64,000 nt of DNA from Rhodococcus sp. H36-A4 (GTDB lineage Bacteria > Actinomycetota > Actinomycetes > Mycobacteriales > Mycobacteriaceae). The notes beneath the pieces were generated by a model. The model was not told the DNA's origin, ran no database searches, and saw only the letters and a list, made by a program, of their open reading frames with translations. How positions within the stretch are numbered: the first letter of the stretch is position 1; the number at the start of each line of letters is the position of its first letter. Location: the NCBI RefSeq assembly GCF_027158005.1, contig NZ_JAPVLQ010000001.1, positions 877,745 through 941,744 of the forward strand. Reading direction: 5' to 3'. Of this stretch, positions 25,564 through 35,924 are shown in pieces. The position numbers and the translations under genes are program-made.

Positions 25564-27075
25564 GTGCTGGCATCTTTCCGAGCGGTCTCGCTCACCCTGA
25601 AGAGTCGCTGGCCGCTCTATATGGTCTCGATGGGCCTGTCCAACCTCTTCGGCGCGGTGCTCGTATTCGGCTTCGTTCGCTATGGGCTGCCCATAGCCGA
25701 GTCGGAGTCGATCATCGCGGACCGATCACGCAATGTCTGGATCTTCAGCATCTACCTGCTGTTCGGAGGCGGGGTCAGCCTCTATTACGCGTCCCGCCTG
25801 TTGCGGACGGTCGTTCGGTGGCAGCTGCGGGGTGGCCCACCCACCCGTAAGGAGCAGATGACTGCGCTGCACGCGCCGTTGCGTCAAGCGATCGTGCATG
25901 CCGTTCTGTGGGTCTTCGGGGGTGTTCTGTTCGTCGTCCTGACGGTCGCCGAAATGCCGTCGCTCGCTGTCGCCGTCATCGTCACCGTGGTCATGGCTGC
26001 CACCGTCACTTTCGGATTCACCTACATGCTCGGCGAACGCATCCTGCGCCCCCTCGCTGCGATGGCACTGAGCGAGGGTCGATTCGACCGGACCATGACA
26101 CCCGGCATCGGCACCCGGATGGCGATGACCTGGGGGCTGGGCACCCTGATGCCCGTCATCGGCATCATCTTGCTCTGCGTGACCCAGCTGACCACCGATC
26201 TGGTGTTCTCCCCCAATTCGCTCGCGATAGCGATCATCCTGCTCAGCGTCCTCGCAATCGGGCAGGCGTTCATCCTGTCGATGTTGACGGCCAGCCAGAT
26301 TTCCGACCCGATCCGGCAACTGCGTCGGGCGATCGAGCGGGTCCAACGCGGTGAGAACGACGTCGAGGTCGACGTGTTCGACGGCAGCGAGATCGGCCGA
26401 CTTCAGGTCGGCTTCAACCGGATGATGGAGGAGTCCGCGGAACGACGCGTCCTGCGTGAACTGTTCGGCGCACACGTCGGCGAGGACGTGGCTCGCCGTG
26501 CATTACAGTTCGGTACCGAATTGGGAGGCGAGACTCGCTTCGTCGCGGTGCTCTTCGTGGACATGGTCGGGTCGACGGCAACGGCTTCGGAGCGTCCTCC
26601 AAGTGAGGTCGTCGTCCTCCTCAACGAATTCTTCCGCGTCGTCGTCGACGTCATCGATCAGCACAACGGATTCGTCAACAAGTTCATGGGTGATGCGGCA
26701 CTCGCCATTTTCGGCGCACCCCTCGACCGACCCGATGCGCCGACCGCTGCGCTCGCTGCAGCTCGTGACCTGCGGTTTGCCCTCAACGACATCACCGGAC
26801 TCGACATCGGTATCGGTGTGTCGGCGGGACTGGCCGTCGCCGGGAACATCGGCGCAGCCGAACGGTTCGAGTACACCGTGATCGGAGATCCCGTCAACGA
26901 AGCGTCTCGATTGACCGAACTGGCCAAGCTGAGACCGGGCCGCGTTCTCGCGTCGACCTCCGCGCTCTACTTCGCCAGCGACGAGGAACAGGCGCATTGG
27001 GAACTCGGTGATCAGGTTCAATTACGCGGCCGGCGTAGACGCACACATCTTGCGTGGCCGGTCGAGCATCCCTGA
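25564..27075 (+). CDS. Membrane class III adenylate cyclase with HAMP domain
   Basis: A 503-residue cyclase: six predicted transmembrane helices in the first 245 residues, a HAMP linker (SDPIRQLRRAIERVQRGE), then a class III catalytic domain. Metal-binding Asp is in FVDMVGSTA and a second metal site in MGDAALAIF; the adenine-specifying Lys is in NKFMGD and Asp in VIGDPVNEASR, with Asn and Arg of the transition state in the same motif. The layout matches Rv1318c-Rv1320c of M. tuberculosis. It makes cAMP, the co-effector of GlxR/CRP; a GlxR-type box is found elsewhere in this window. GTG or ATG choice is not critical. Confidence 0.93.
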   Translation: MLASFRAVSLTLKSRWPLYMVSMGLSNLFGAVLVFGFVRYGLPIAESESIIADRSRNVWIFSIYLLFGGGVSLYYASRLLRTVVRWQLRGGPPTRKEQMTALHAPLRQAIVHAVLWVFGGVLFVVLTVAEMPSLAVAVIVTVVMAATVTFGFTYMLGERILRPLAAMALSEGRFDRTMTPGIGTRMAMTWGLGTLMPVIGIILLCVTQLTTDLVFSPNSLAIAIILLSVLAIGQAFILSMLTASQISDPIRQLRRAIERVQRGENDVEVDVFDGSEIGRLQVGFNRMMEESAERRVLRELFGAHVGEDVARRALQFGTELGGETRFVAVLFVDMVGSTATASERPPSEVVVLLNEFFRVVVDVIDQHNGFVNKFMGDAALAIFGAPLDRPDAPTAALAAARDLRFALNDITGLDIGIGVSAGLAVAGNIGAAERFEYTVIGDPVNEASRLTELAKLRPGRVLASTSALYFASDEEQAHWELGDQVQLRGRRRRTHLAWPVEHP

Positions 27076-27099
27076 CAGCGGGCGCAGTGTGGTTACCCT

Positions 27100-28290
27100 G
27101 TGAAGGTGGCCGAACCAAGACCGGAGTCCGTTGCCGACGGGCCACGGAAACGGAATCGTCTCCGCTGGTTCAAATGGGTCGTCGGGATTGCCCTGCTCGC
27201 ACTGCTCATCGGCGAGGGAATCTACCTCTGGCCGCGGTTGCACGAGTCGTGGAAGGCCCTCACCGAGATTCATTGGGGCTGGCTCGCCGCATGTGTATTT
27301 GCGCAAGCACTCTCACTGAGCGCGTTCGGCCGAGTCCAGAAGCAACTGCTCGAAGCCGGCGGAGTTCGCGTCCGTCAGTCCAAGTCGGTCTCGGTCATCT
27401 ACGGCAGCACTGCCATGTCGCTGACGCTGCCCGCCGGACAGGTCTTCTCCACCGCGTTCACCTACCGTGAGACCCGACGGTGGGGCGCGAGTCCGGTAGT
27501 CGCCTCTTGGCAGCTCGCGATCTCCGGAGTCATCGCGGCGGCGGGGCTCGCACTCCTCGGCGTCGGTGGCGCCCTCCTCGTGGGTGGATCGGTCAACACG
27601 TTCACCCTGGTACTGCCAATTGCGGGTGTCATCCTGATCGTCCTGGGAGTGCGGTACATCTCCGCACACCCGCAGGCGATACGCAGCACGGCCCAGTGGA
27701 CGTTGCGCAAGATCAACGATTTCCGTAACCGGCCCACCGATACCGGCGCGAAGCGTATCGACGAGATCATCGAACAAGTCCAATCGGTTCGACTCGGCAC
27801 ACGCGACGGCGTGCTCACCGTGTCGTGGTCGGCGGTTCACCGACTCGCCGACGTCGCCTGCCTCGGCTTCGCTTGCTTCGCCGTCGGTGCAGACCCCCGA
27901 CTCTCCGGTCTGCTCATCGCCTTCGCCGCAGGCAAGGCCGTCGGATCCGTGCCGCTCGCGCCGGGTGGGCTCGTCATCGTCGACGCCACCCTGATCGCCT
28001 TTCTCACCAGCGCGGCCAGCATCAGCGCGTCACAGGCCGTCGCAGCCGCGTTCGTCTATCGCGGTGTCAGTTTCATCCTCGTCGCGATCGTCGGCTGGGT
28101 TGTTTTCCTCGTCGTGTTCCGCAACCACCAGCACGAGAACCTCGAATACGACATCGCCGTCGAACAACGGGAAGCCGTCGAACAGCGGGAAGCCGTCGAA
28201 CAACGGGAAACCAGGGACCTGCACGAAGGGTCACGGCTGCCTCGGGAAGCTCCGCCGCGGGCGGACAACGCCGATCCCGAGTCTGGATAA
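27100..28290 (+). CDS. UPF0104/YbhN-like (lysylphosphatidylglycerol synthase TM-type) membrane protein
   Basis: A 396-residue protein starting at GTG. A short basic N-terminus precedes some eight transmembrane helices. The motif TAMSLTLPAGQVFSTAFTYR and the segment GKAVGSVPLAPGGLVIVDA are typical of the UPF0104/LPG_synthase_TM family, which includes flippase-like domains. There is no lysyl-transferase domain. The C-terminus has three VEQREA repeats. The neighbour order resembles Rv0205-Rv0204c. The gene follows the cyclase by 24 nt on the same strand and may be co-transcribed. Function unknown; lipid handling is inferred from the family. Confidence 0.8.
   Translation: MKVAEPRPESVADGPRKRNRLRWFKWVVGIALLALLIGEGIYLWPRLHESWKALTEIHWGWLAACVFAQALSLSAFGRVQKQLLEAGGVRVRQSKSVSVIYGSTAMSLTLPAGQVFSTAFTYRETRRWGASPVVASWQLAISGVIAAAGLALLGVGGALLVGGSVNTFTLVLPIAGVILIVLGVRYISAHPQAIRSTAQWTLRKINDFRNRPTDTGAKRIDEIIEQVQSVRLGTRDGVLTVSWSAVHRLADVACLGFACFAVGADPRLSGLLIAFAAGKAVGSVPLAPGGLVIVDATLIAFLTSAASISASQAVAAAFVYRGVSFILVAIVGWVVFLVVFRNHQHENLEYDIAVEQREAVEQREAVEQRETRDLHEGSRLPREAPPRADNADPESG
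28156..28209 (+). repeat. Three 18-bp tandem repeats encoding AVEQRE
   Basis: Units at 28156-28173, 28174-28191 and 28192-28209 differ by one base and encode AVEQRE three times in the C-terminal tail of the UPF0104 protein. The unit preserves frame. Confidence 0.85.
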
Positions 28291-28383
28291 CGGGCTTTCC
28301 CTCCCACTTCGAACTGTGATCGGCCTTTTTTATTCGACATCCGGGAATAGATGCGGACCCCGGTCCGCTTATGTACTATACAA

Positions 28384-28397
28384 GTTGAACCTTCAAC
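28384..28397. promoter_or_regulatory. Palindrome GTTGAACCTTCAAC upstream of yceI
   Basis: A perfect 6-bp inverted repeat with a 2-nt spacer, 22 nt before the yceI ATG and just after an AT-rich TACTATACA that could be a -10 region. Such AT-rich palindromes are typical of MarR-type repressors; no regulator gene lies next to it. Confidence 0.45.
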
Positions 28398-28418
28398 CCC
28401 ACAGCTAGAGGAGCTCAC

Positions 28419-28970
28419 ATGAACGCCGCGATCGCATTGCCAGAATTGTCCGCAGGCACCTGGAACATCGACCCTTCGCACTCCACCGTCGGCTTCTCCG
28501 TGCGCCACCTCGTCGTCAGCAAGGTCCGCGGCCGTTTCCAGGCCTTCACCGGCACGATCACCGTTGCCGCCGACGGCACTCCTTCCGTCGCCGCCGAAAT
28601 CGACGTCACCTCGATCACCACCGACAACGCGCAGCGCGACGGCCACCTCAAGACTGCCGACTTCTTCGAGGTCGAGAAGTACCCGACCGCCACCTTCGTC
28701 TCGACGTCGGTACAGCCCAAGGGTTCCGATTTCGTTGTGACCGGTGACTTCACCCTGCACGGCGTGACCAAGTCGATCGACCTGGTACTCGAGTTCAACG
28801 GCGTCAACGCCGGCATGGGCAACGGTCCGGTCGCCGGGTTCGAAGCCACCACCACCATCAACCGTCGCGACTTCGGTCTCACCATCGACATGCCTCTCGA
28901 AGGCGGCGGCGCAGTCGTCGGCGACAAGATCACACTGACCCTCGAAATCGAAGCAGGCCTGGCTTCCTAG
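28419..28970 (+). CDS. YceI-family protein
   Basis: A 183-residue YceI-domain protein filling the whole length of the family, with the signature opening GTWNIDPSHSTVGFSVRHL, the middle LKTADFFEVEKYPTATF and the end strand FGLTIDMPLEGGGAVVGD. YceI proteins are beta-barrels of lipocalin shape that bind isoprenoid chains. There is no signal peptide, so this one is cytosolic. AGAGGAG lies 8 nt before the ATG. A palindromic operator candidate precedes it and a hairpin terminator follows. The ligand and role are unknown; upregulation by stress is common for relatives. Confidence 0.92.
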   Translation: MNAAIALPELSAGTWNIDPSHSTVGFSVRHLVVSKVRGRFQAFTGTITVAADGTPSVAAEIDVTSITTDNAQRDGHLKTADFFEVEKYPTATFVSTSVQPKGSDFVVTGDFTLHGVTKSIDLVLEFNGVNAGMGNGPVAGFEATTTINRRDFGLTIDMPLEGGGAVVGDKITLTLEIEAGLAS

Positions 28971-28986
28971 ATCGCCATTTTCACCA

Positions 28987-29023
28987 GAACGGGCCCGCGG
29001 ACATACTGTCGGCGGGCCCGTTC
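28987..29023 (+). terminator. Hairpin terminator after yceI
   Basis: Perfect 12-bp GC-rich arms (GAACGGGCCCGC) at 28987-28998 and 29012-29023 with a 13-nt loop, 17 nt after the yceI stop. Confidence 0.8.
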
Positions 29024-29029
29024 TCTATT

Positions 29030-29452
29030 ATGGGACCGGTGAGCAAGCGCAACCCGATCATCGCCGCCGTACCGGGTCGTTTCGCCCCGATCTACATTCC
29101 TGCAGTCATAGATCTCGTTCTGGTGCTGATCTTCTGCGCCGTCGGTCGACGCAGCCACGACGAGTCGGGTGCACTTGCCGGATTGGCGACGACCGCCTGG
29201 CCGTTCCTGATCGGCGCGGTCGTCGGCTGGGCCGCCACCTGGGCGCTCTACCGCAACAAGTTCGACGCGTTTCTCCTTCTCCCAACCGGCATCATCGTCT
29301 GGGTGTCCACCGTCGCGATCGGCATGGTGCTGCGGGCGATCAGCGGGCAGGGCACTGCCTTCAGCTTCGTCGTCGTCGCCACGACCGTGCTGGCGCTGTT
29401 CCTTCTAGGCTGGCGCGCCCTCGCGCGAGCCGTATCCGCCCGGAAAAACTGA
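29030..29452 (+). CDS. DUF3054-family small membrane protein
   Basis: A 140-residue protein with four transmembrane helices, the pattern of DUF3054: the first includes FCAVGRRSHD, the second GLATTAWPFLIGAVVGWAATW, and the others follow a short loop. The start is ATG at 29030 or GTG at 29039; neither has a strong ribosome-binding site, and the second has GGGA in front. The gene begins directly behind the yceI terminator and is itself followed by a small GC hairpin. Function unknown. Confidence 0.8.
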   Translation: MGPVSKRNPIIAAVPGRFAPIYIPAVIDLVLVLIFCAVGRRSHDESGALAGLATTAWPFLIGAVVGWAATWALYRNKFDAFLLLPTGIIVWVSTVAIGMVLRAISGQGTAFSFVVVATTVLALFLLGWRALARAVSARKN

Positions 29453-29457
29453 CCCCA

Positions 29458-29476
29458 ACGGCCCCCTCGGGGCCGT
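29458..29476 (+). terminator. Short GC hairpin after DUF3054 gene
   Basis: Arms ACGGCCCC (29458-29465) and GGGGCCGT (29469-29476) around CTC, 5 nt after the stop codon. No T-tract. Confidence 0.6.
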
Positions 29477-29497
29477 CGCACGTGGGACAGTTCTGTC

Positions 29498-30937
<1,440 letters not shown>

Positions 30938-30946
<9 letters not shown>

Positions 30947-30968
30947 CAACGCCCCTGGCTATTTCCAC
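30938..30968. terminator. Bidirectional hairpin over two convergent stops
   Basis: GTGAAATAGC (30938-30947) pairs with GCTATTTCCAC (30958-30968) apart from one bulged C. The stem covers the stop codons of the peptide transporter and of the TauE/SafE gene, so it may end both transcripts. Confidence 0.4.
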
Positions 30969-31696
30969 ATCAACCAGGCTGCGAGCCCTAGCCCAAGGAT
31001 TCCGACGGCGATGCGCAGGAACGTCGGGGGGATGAGCTTGACCACGGGCGGGCCGCAGTAGCCACCGCAGAAGGCCCCTATCGCCAGCGCCAGCGCAGCG
31101 AGCCAGTCGACTTGGCCGGAGAAAGCAAAGATGACGGCCGCAACGAGGTTTGCGACGCCCAGAAAGAAACTCTTCAGAATGCTGGCGCGCCAGATCGTTT
31201 CGGATGTGGCGATCAGGGCGAGCGCCAGGAAGATCACCCCGGCACCTGCCCCGAAATACCCGCCATAGATAGCAACCAAGAACAGTGCGAACGGATACAG
31301 CGTCGGAAACTGTCGATTTCCGGACAGCTTTCGAATCCTCGGTTGCAGTAGCAGCGCGAGGGCAGCGAACGCAACGAGGAACGGCACCACCAACTCGAAG
31401 GATCCGGCGGGCGCAACGAGCAGAACAACGGCACCGACAAGCCCACCCGCTGCCGAATAAACGGCGTAACGAACCAGCTGCTTGCTGTCCTTGGCAAGTT
31501 CGGCCGAAGCATTCGTCGTTGCGCCGACGCCGACGGCGACCATCGCCACCGTGTTGGTGACGTTTGCGCTCACCGGAGGCAACCCGACAGCCAGCAAGGC
31601 GGGATACGACACCAGCGACGCCATTCCGGTCACGAAGCCCACGAGGCCGGCGAAGTAACCGGCGACGATGAGCAGACCGAAATGCAGTACAGACAC
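30959..31696 (-). CDS. TauE/SafE-family permease (sulfite/organosulfonate exporter-like)
   Basis: A 245-residue protein with eight transmembrane helices arranged as two repeats, the length and shape of the TauE/SafE family. The N-terminal helix includes GYFAGLVGFVTGMASLVSYPALL, and the second half GGYFGAGAGVIFLALAL carries the repeated glycine-rich motif. Family members export sulfite, sulfoacetate or related anions, but many have no known substrate. It is convergent with the peptide transporter and is not near sulphur genes, except for the SulP transporter 6 kb away. Confidence 0.85.
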   Translation of the reverse strand: MSVLHFGLLIVAGYFAGLVGFVTGMASLVSYPALLAVGLPPVSANVTNTVAMVAVGVGATTNASAELAKDSKQLVRYAVYSAAGGLVGAVVLLVAPAGSFELVVPFLVAFAALALLLQPRIRKLSGNRQFPTLYPFALFLVAIYGGYFGAGAGVIFLALALIATSETIWRASILKSFFLGVANLVAAVIFAFSGQVDWLAALALAIGAFCGGYCGPPVVKLIPPTFLRIAVGILGLGLAAWLMWK

Positions 31697-31732
31697 AAGG
31701 GCTAAAGCTACCCTGGCTAACTAATCGAAGGT

Positions 31733-33379
31733 CTACTCGGCAATGCCGGAGTCCATGCCTCGGATCAGTCGAGTACTCATCTTCACGGCCTGGTCCGTTC
31801 CGTCCGCATCCTCGATGTAGACGGCAAACGCAAGATCACCTCTGTTGGCAATGAACCACCGGTCGTCGCCACTGTTACCAGCGAAACCTGTCAAACCCGC
31901 ATACGCGTCGAGTCCTTCGGCACGAGCGGAGTCCACCAGCATCCCTCGAAGCCTGGCCAGGGCTTCAGGGGGAATCGAATCGGTCGGCTGGTCGGCGACG
32001 GCGGTCTGACCGACGACGATCGACGGGAGGGGCGCTGCTCCGCGGGAGATCGCCGCACCCATCTGAGCCAGGCCGAACGGCGTCATCGCCTCCGCAGAGC
32101 TCTCGTTTCCGACGGACCGGATCCGATCGATCGACCCACCAGGTCCGGAACGCTGACCGGCGAAGGCGTCGAGTCCGGGCATCGAGTAGTTGACCCCGAG
32201 GCCGAGCTGAGACGGCGTGCCTGGGTTCTCACCGGACTGCAGGGCGTCGAGCAATGCCGTTGCCGATCCCGCCGGATACATCCCCGAGAACGCGATCTGC
32301 CCTTGCTCGTTGGCGTAACTGTTCTGAGCAGCCGCGACAATGGCGCCGGTCGACGGCACGATTGCCACGATCGACGCGGAGGTCCCGACGCTGACCACGG
32401 CATCCTCGGCGGCCAACTGAATCCGAGGATCGAGCGTGGCATGCAGGTCAGGACCCGCGGGGCCCTGGAAACCCACCTGACGCACCGGAACTCCGTTGGC
32501 ACCGACGACATCCACTGCCCAACCGGACGTAGCGTCGCGGCCGAGTTGCCAGGCGTCGCGAATCGAGTCGAGTAACGGGGAGGTGATGCGTCGATCGCCC
32601 GCGATCAGTTTGGGTGTCTGCGAGATCACGACTCCAGGAATGGCACGCAGATCGTCCTCGAGAACCGCGAAGTCGTCGTCGCGCAGGTTCACCGCAAGTA
32701 CGGGGGCACCGGGTACTGCATTCAGCTCAGAAGTCAGCGACTCGGTGGTGATCAACGGCGCTACGACGTCGATGACGTCGGCGAGTCGCGACGCGGACGC
32801 TGTCGGGTCGGGCATCTGCGCTGGGTCGAGGGAGACGGCGTTGATGGTGCGTTCGCTCATCAGGACGTTCTGAGCAGCGTCGAAGACCAGGGGTGGCGGC
32901 GCGTCCGTTCGGGTGTAGTGCACTGCGCTGGCCAGGCCCGGTGCGAGGATTTCCGGCTCCCAGGTGATCCGCCAGCCGACGCTCAATTTCTTCGTGCTGC
33001 CGCGCGTCGAGTACTCCCAGTCCTTGCCCTCACCGAAGTTCCACGCAGAACCGAGGGTGAAGAACCCCGAGTCCTGGTCGAGGTCGATGAACTGCGAGAG
33101 TTCGAACTGCGAGGATGATTTTCCGCCTGCGGACAGGCCGTCGAACATCTGTGAGATCGACGTCGCCGCAGCGTTGGGGTACGAAGTCAGGTCAGCGGCC
33201 GCTTCGACGTCACGATCGTTCAGCGCCGCAACGAAGTCGGACACCGTGGATTCGGCCCCGCTCGTGGGGCGGTCGAGGGTCCACGTCGCAAGTGAAGCGG
33301 CCAAAACCAACGTTGCGCCGAGCGCCACCACATATCGGACACGAATACGACGAGGCATCAGTGACCTTCCAGAACTCAT
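31733..33379 (-). CDS. Penicillin-binding-protein homologue lacking catalytic motifs (pseudoenzyme)
   Basis: A 548-residue protein with an intact frame. After a signal-anchor helix (residues 16-33) comes a MecA_N/NTF2-like domain (about 38-155), a linker domain, and a transpeptidase fold from about 310. The active serine and lysine are lost: the SxxK place reads SATA at 372-375 (YPAGSATAL). About 70 residues that carry SxN in the neighbour are missing just after it. The KTG place reads FAG at 499-501 (LTGFAGNSG). It cannot acylate. It may have a structural or regulatory role, since no frameshift is present. It lies 97 nt downstream of the related, motif-bearing gene and is probably its duplicate. 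Confidence 0.88.
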   Translation of the reverse strand: MSSGRSLMPRRIRVRYVVALGATLVLAASLATWTLDRPTSGAESTVSDFVAALNDRDVEAAADLTSYPNAAATSISQMFDGLSAGGKSSSQFELSQFIDLDQDSGFFTLGSAWNFGEGKDWEYSTRGSTKKLSVGWRITWEPEILAPGLASAVHYTRTDAPPPLVFDAAQNVLMSERTINAVSLDPAQMPDPTASASRLADVIDVVAPLITTESLTSELNAVPGAPVLAVNLRDDDFAVLEDDLRAIPGVVISQTPKLIAGDRRITSPLLDSIRDAWQLGRDATSGWAVDVVGANGVPVRQVGFQGPAGPDLHATLDPRIQLAAEDAVVSVGTSASIVAIVPSTGAIVAAAQNSYANEQGQIAFSGMYPAGSATALLDALQSGENPGTPSQLGLGVNYSMPGLDAFAGQRSGPGGSIDRIRSVGNESSAEAMTPFGLAQMGAAISRGAAPLPSIVVGQTAVADQPTDSIPPEALARLRGMLVDSARAEGLDAYAGLTGFAGNSGDDRWFIANRGDLAFAVYIEDADGTDQAVKMSTRLIRGMDSGIAE

Positions 33380-33476
33380 GGGTCACAATATTCACTGTAG
33401 CCACAAGGGTAACAAGCACGACAGACATACACTCCGGTCACGATTGGGCCACACCAGGTATCTGCCTGCCGGCCCA

Positions 33477-35299
33477 CTACCGCAGGAGCTTACCCGCTGC
33501 TTCGAGCGCGGGACCCGAACTTTGACCACCCGCTACGAAGACCGCGAAGGCAAGATCACCGGCGATCCCGACGAACCAACCGTGCGCGATCTCGTTGTTC
33601 GGCCCGAACTCGGCGGTTCCGGTTTTACCCAGTAGGCCGGGGATGTCCTGCAACTGCGTGGCCGTGCCATTGGTGATGGTCTCGCGCATCATCGCCTTCA
33701 CCTGTTCGGCTACCTGCGGATCCACAGGTTTCGGCGTCGTATTCGCTACACCGGGCTGTCCGTCGAGAAGCGTCGGAGCCTTCAACGCGCCACTCGCGAT
33801 CGACGACGCGACCAAAGCCATCCCGAACGGTGACGCCGTCACCTGCCCCTGGCCGATGGCGGATTCGACGCGTTGCGCCGGCGTAGCGGCGAGAGGGACG
33901 TTGCCGGTGACCGAGGTCAACCCTGGCGTCACATAGTCGACGCCGAGGCCGTACTGCAGTGCCGTCTGCTGCAATCCGTCGGCGGGAAGTCCGACGCCGA
34001 GGCGGCCCATCGTCGTATTGCAGGATCGGGCGAATGCCGTGTGCAGCGGAACCTCACCTAGATCGAAGTTGTTCTCGTTCGGAATCTGGCGGCCCTCGAT
34101 GTTCTCGGTTCCTGGGCACGGCAGGATCGTGTCGGGGGTCGCCGTCCCGGCCTCCAGAGCAGCCGACGTCGTCACTGTCTTGAACGTCGAACCGGGCGGA
34201 TACAGACCTGTCAGCGCGATCGGGCCTTCGGCATCCGCCGCAGCGTTCTGCGCGACGGCGAGCACGTTGCCGGTCGAGGGCTGCAACGCGACGATCGCAG
34301 CCTGCTGCGGCAACGACGCGAGAACGTTCTCGGCTTTGATCTGAAGGGCGGAGTCCAGCGTCGTCGCGATATCCGGTGCGGGCTGGGCGTCGATTCCCGC
34401 CAGCGGTTCGACGGATCCGTCGGCCTTGACCGACTGAACGGACCAGCCCTTGTTGGCGTCGAGTTGTTGTTGCCACAGCTCTGATATCCCGTTCAGCGCT
34501 GGTGACGCGAGCGCGCGATCGGTAGTGAGGAGCCGGGCCTGCGGCGCAAGCGTCACGCCCGGCATTGCGGCGAGCTGCGCAGCAATGGGGTCGACGTCGG
34601 ACGCTCGCAACGACACGAGAGTCACCGTCTTACCCTGCGCACCCGCGACGTCGGCTGCGATCGACTGTGCAGTGATCGTCGGAACGATCGGCGTCAGGAG
34701 CGCTGCGACGGCCGCAGGATCGGCGGTCGCGTCGACGTTCACGAGGTTCACGACCTGCTGTGACATCAATTCGCCCCCGGCACGATCGAACACCTTGGCG
34801 CTCACGAGCGCATCGGTAGGCGTGAACCGGATGGTGCTGTCTGCCGCGAGCGTCGGGGCCAACACTGCGGGGTCCCAGTCGATCCGCCAGCCTTGGTCGG
34901 TCTCGGTGGCCGTTGCCGTGGTGTCGTATTGCCACTGCTTCGGTTCACCGTCCGGCTCCTCGGTGCCGTCCTGCGTTGTCGAGAAGCGCCACGTGGCGTC
35001 CAGCGTGATCGTCCCGCCTTCCGCGGAAGTGTCCTCCACAGTGAAATCGGGTGTCGCTGTCACCGTCCCCCCGCACTCAGACCGTTGTACAGGCCCGCCA
35101 GTGCTGCTGCAGCGGCGGCCGGGTCCGTCGTCAGCGCGGCGGCTGCCTCGGCATTTCCACCGTTGACGGCATCGACGAACTGCTGGGCTGTGGTGTGCGG
35201 TTCCGGCGGACCGCCGTCCGAGCAACCGGCAAGTAGCAGCGCGGTGACGGCAACGAGGGCGGACACCGTTCTCTTCGAAGTGAGCACGGGGACGATCAT
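33477..35299 (-). pseudogene. MecA-like class B penicillin-binding lipoprotein with a frameshift
   Basis: The N-terminal 79 codons (from 35299) encode a lipoprotein signal with lipobox LLLAGC and the first part of an NTF2-like domain, up to NGLSAGG, then stop at 35060. The rest, from TVTATPDFTVED to 33477, is open in another frame. The break falls at a G6 run on the coding strand (35067-35072); a seventh G would join the frames as SAGGTVT. The transpeptidase motifs are intact: STFK (Ser codon 34188-34190), SCN (34017-34025) and KTG (33618-33626). It resembles the Rv2864c-type peptidoglycan transpeptidase. The shift may be real, phase-variable or a sequencing error. Confidence 0.85.
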
Positions 35300-35330
35300 G
35301 CCTCAGTTGTGGCGGATATTGGATTTACGG

Positions 35331-35344
35331 TGTAATCATGTAAT
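35331..35344 (+). promoter_or_regulatory. TGTAAT-CA-TGTAAT direct repeat
   Basis: Two TGTAAT units with a 2-nt spacer (35331-35344), overlapping the partial palindrome TAATCATGTAATTA, 32 nt before the start of the hypothetical gene. It is strikingly AT-rich for this genome and may be an operator or a -10 region. Confidence 0.4.
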
Positions 35345-35375
35345 TAGAAAGTACACAACCAACGAAGGATTCGAC

Positions 35376-35918
35376 ATGAGACACCAAGGACACAAGTTCG
35401 GCCGCCCCGGTGGGTGGCAACAAGCCGACGCACCCGATGCCGGGGATGCGGCGCAGTGGTTCGCCGGCCGACTGCCCGACGAGTGGTTCGCCGGTGCGGC
35501 CACCGTCGAGGTGGACCGCGAGGAGATTGTCGTCATCGGTGAACTACCCACGCCCGACGACGCTTCGGCAGCGACCACCGAGGGCCGTATCGCTCGGTTC
35601 CGCGAGACGACGCGAGCGGACCGGATGAAGATCGCCGACGAGGCGGAGGCACGGTACGGCCGCAAGATCGCGTGGGGCGTCGCCGTCGATGGTGAGGCCG
35701 TGCTCTTCACTCACCTCGCGGTTCCGGTGATGACCAGGCTCCGCCAGCCCGAGCGCAAGGTTCTCGACACTCTCGTCGACGCCGGTGTGGCGCGCTCACG
35801 CGCGGACGCTGTGGCGTGGGCGGTCAAGCTCGTCGGCGAGCATACGCAGGAGTGGCTCGGCGAACTACGCGAAGCCATGAGCACTGTGGACGACCTACGC
35901 AAGAAGGGTCCGTCGTAA
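35376..35918 (+). CDS. Conserved hypothetical protein, actinobacterial
   Basis: A 180-residue soluble protein, with ATG at 35376 and an AAGGAT ribosome-binding site. The N-terminal third is rich in Gly, Trp and Asp (GRPGGWQQADAPDAGDAAQWFAG), the middle has two beta-like stretches (VEVDREEIVVIGELP and IAWGVAVDGEAVLFTHLA), and the C-terminal part, RKVLDTLVDAGVARSRADAVAWAVKLV, looks like the helix-turn-helix end of ribbon-helix-helix antitoxins or a similar small DNA-binding unit. No family is assigned with confidence. An AT-rich direct repeat precedes it. Confidence 0.7.
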   Translation: MRHQGHKFGRPGGWQQADAPDAGDAAQWFAGRLPDEWFAGAATVEVDREEIVVIGELPTPDDASAATTEGRIARFRETTRADRMKIADEAEARYGRKIAWGVAVDGEAVLFTHLAVPVMTRLRQPERKVLDTLVDAGVARSRADAVAWAVKLVGEHTQEWLGELREAMSTVDDLRKKGPS

Positions 35919-35924
35919 ATAGGG

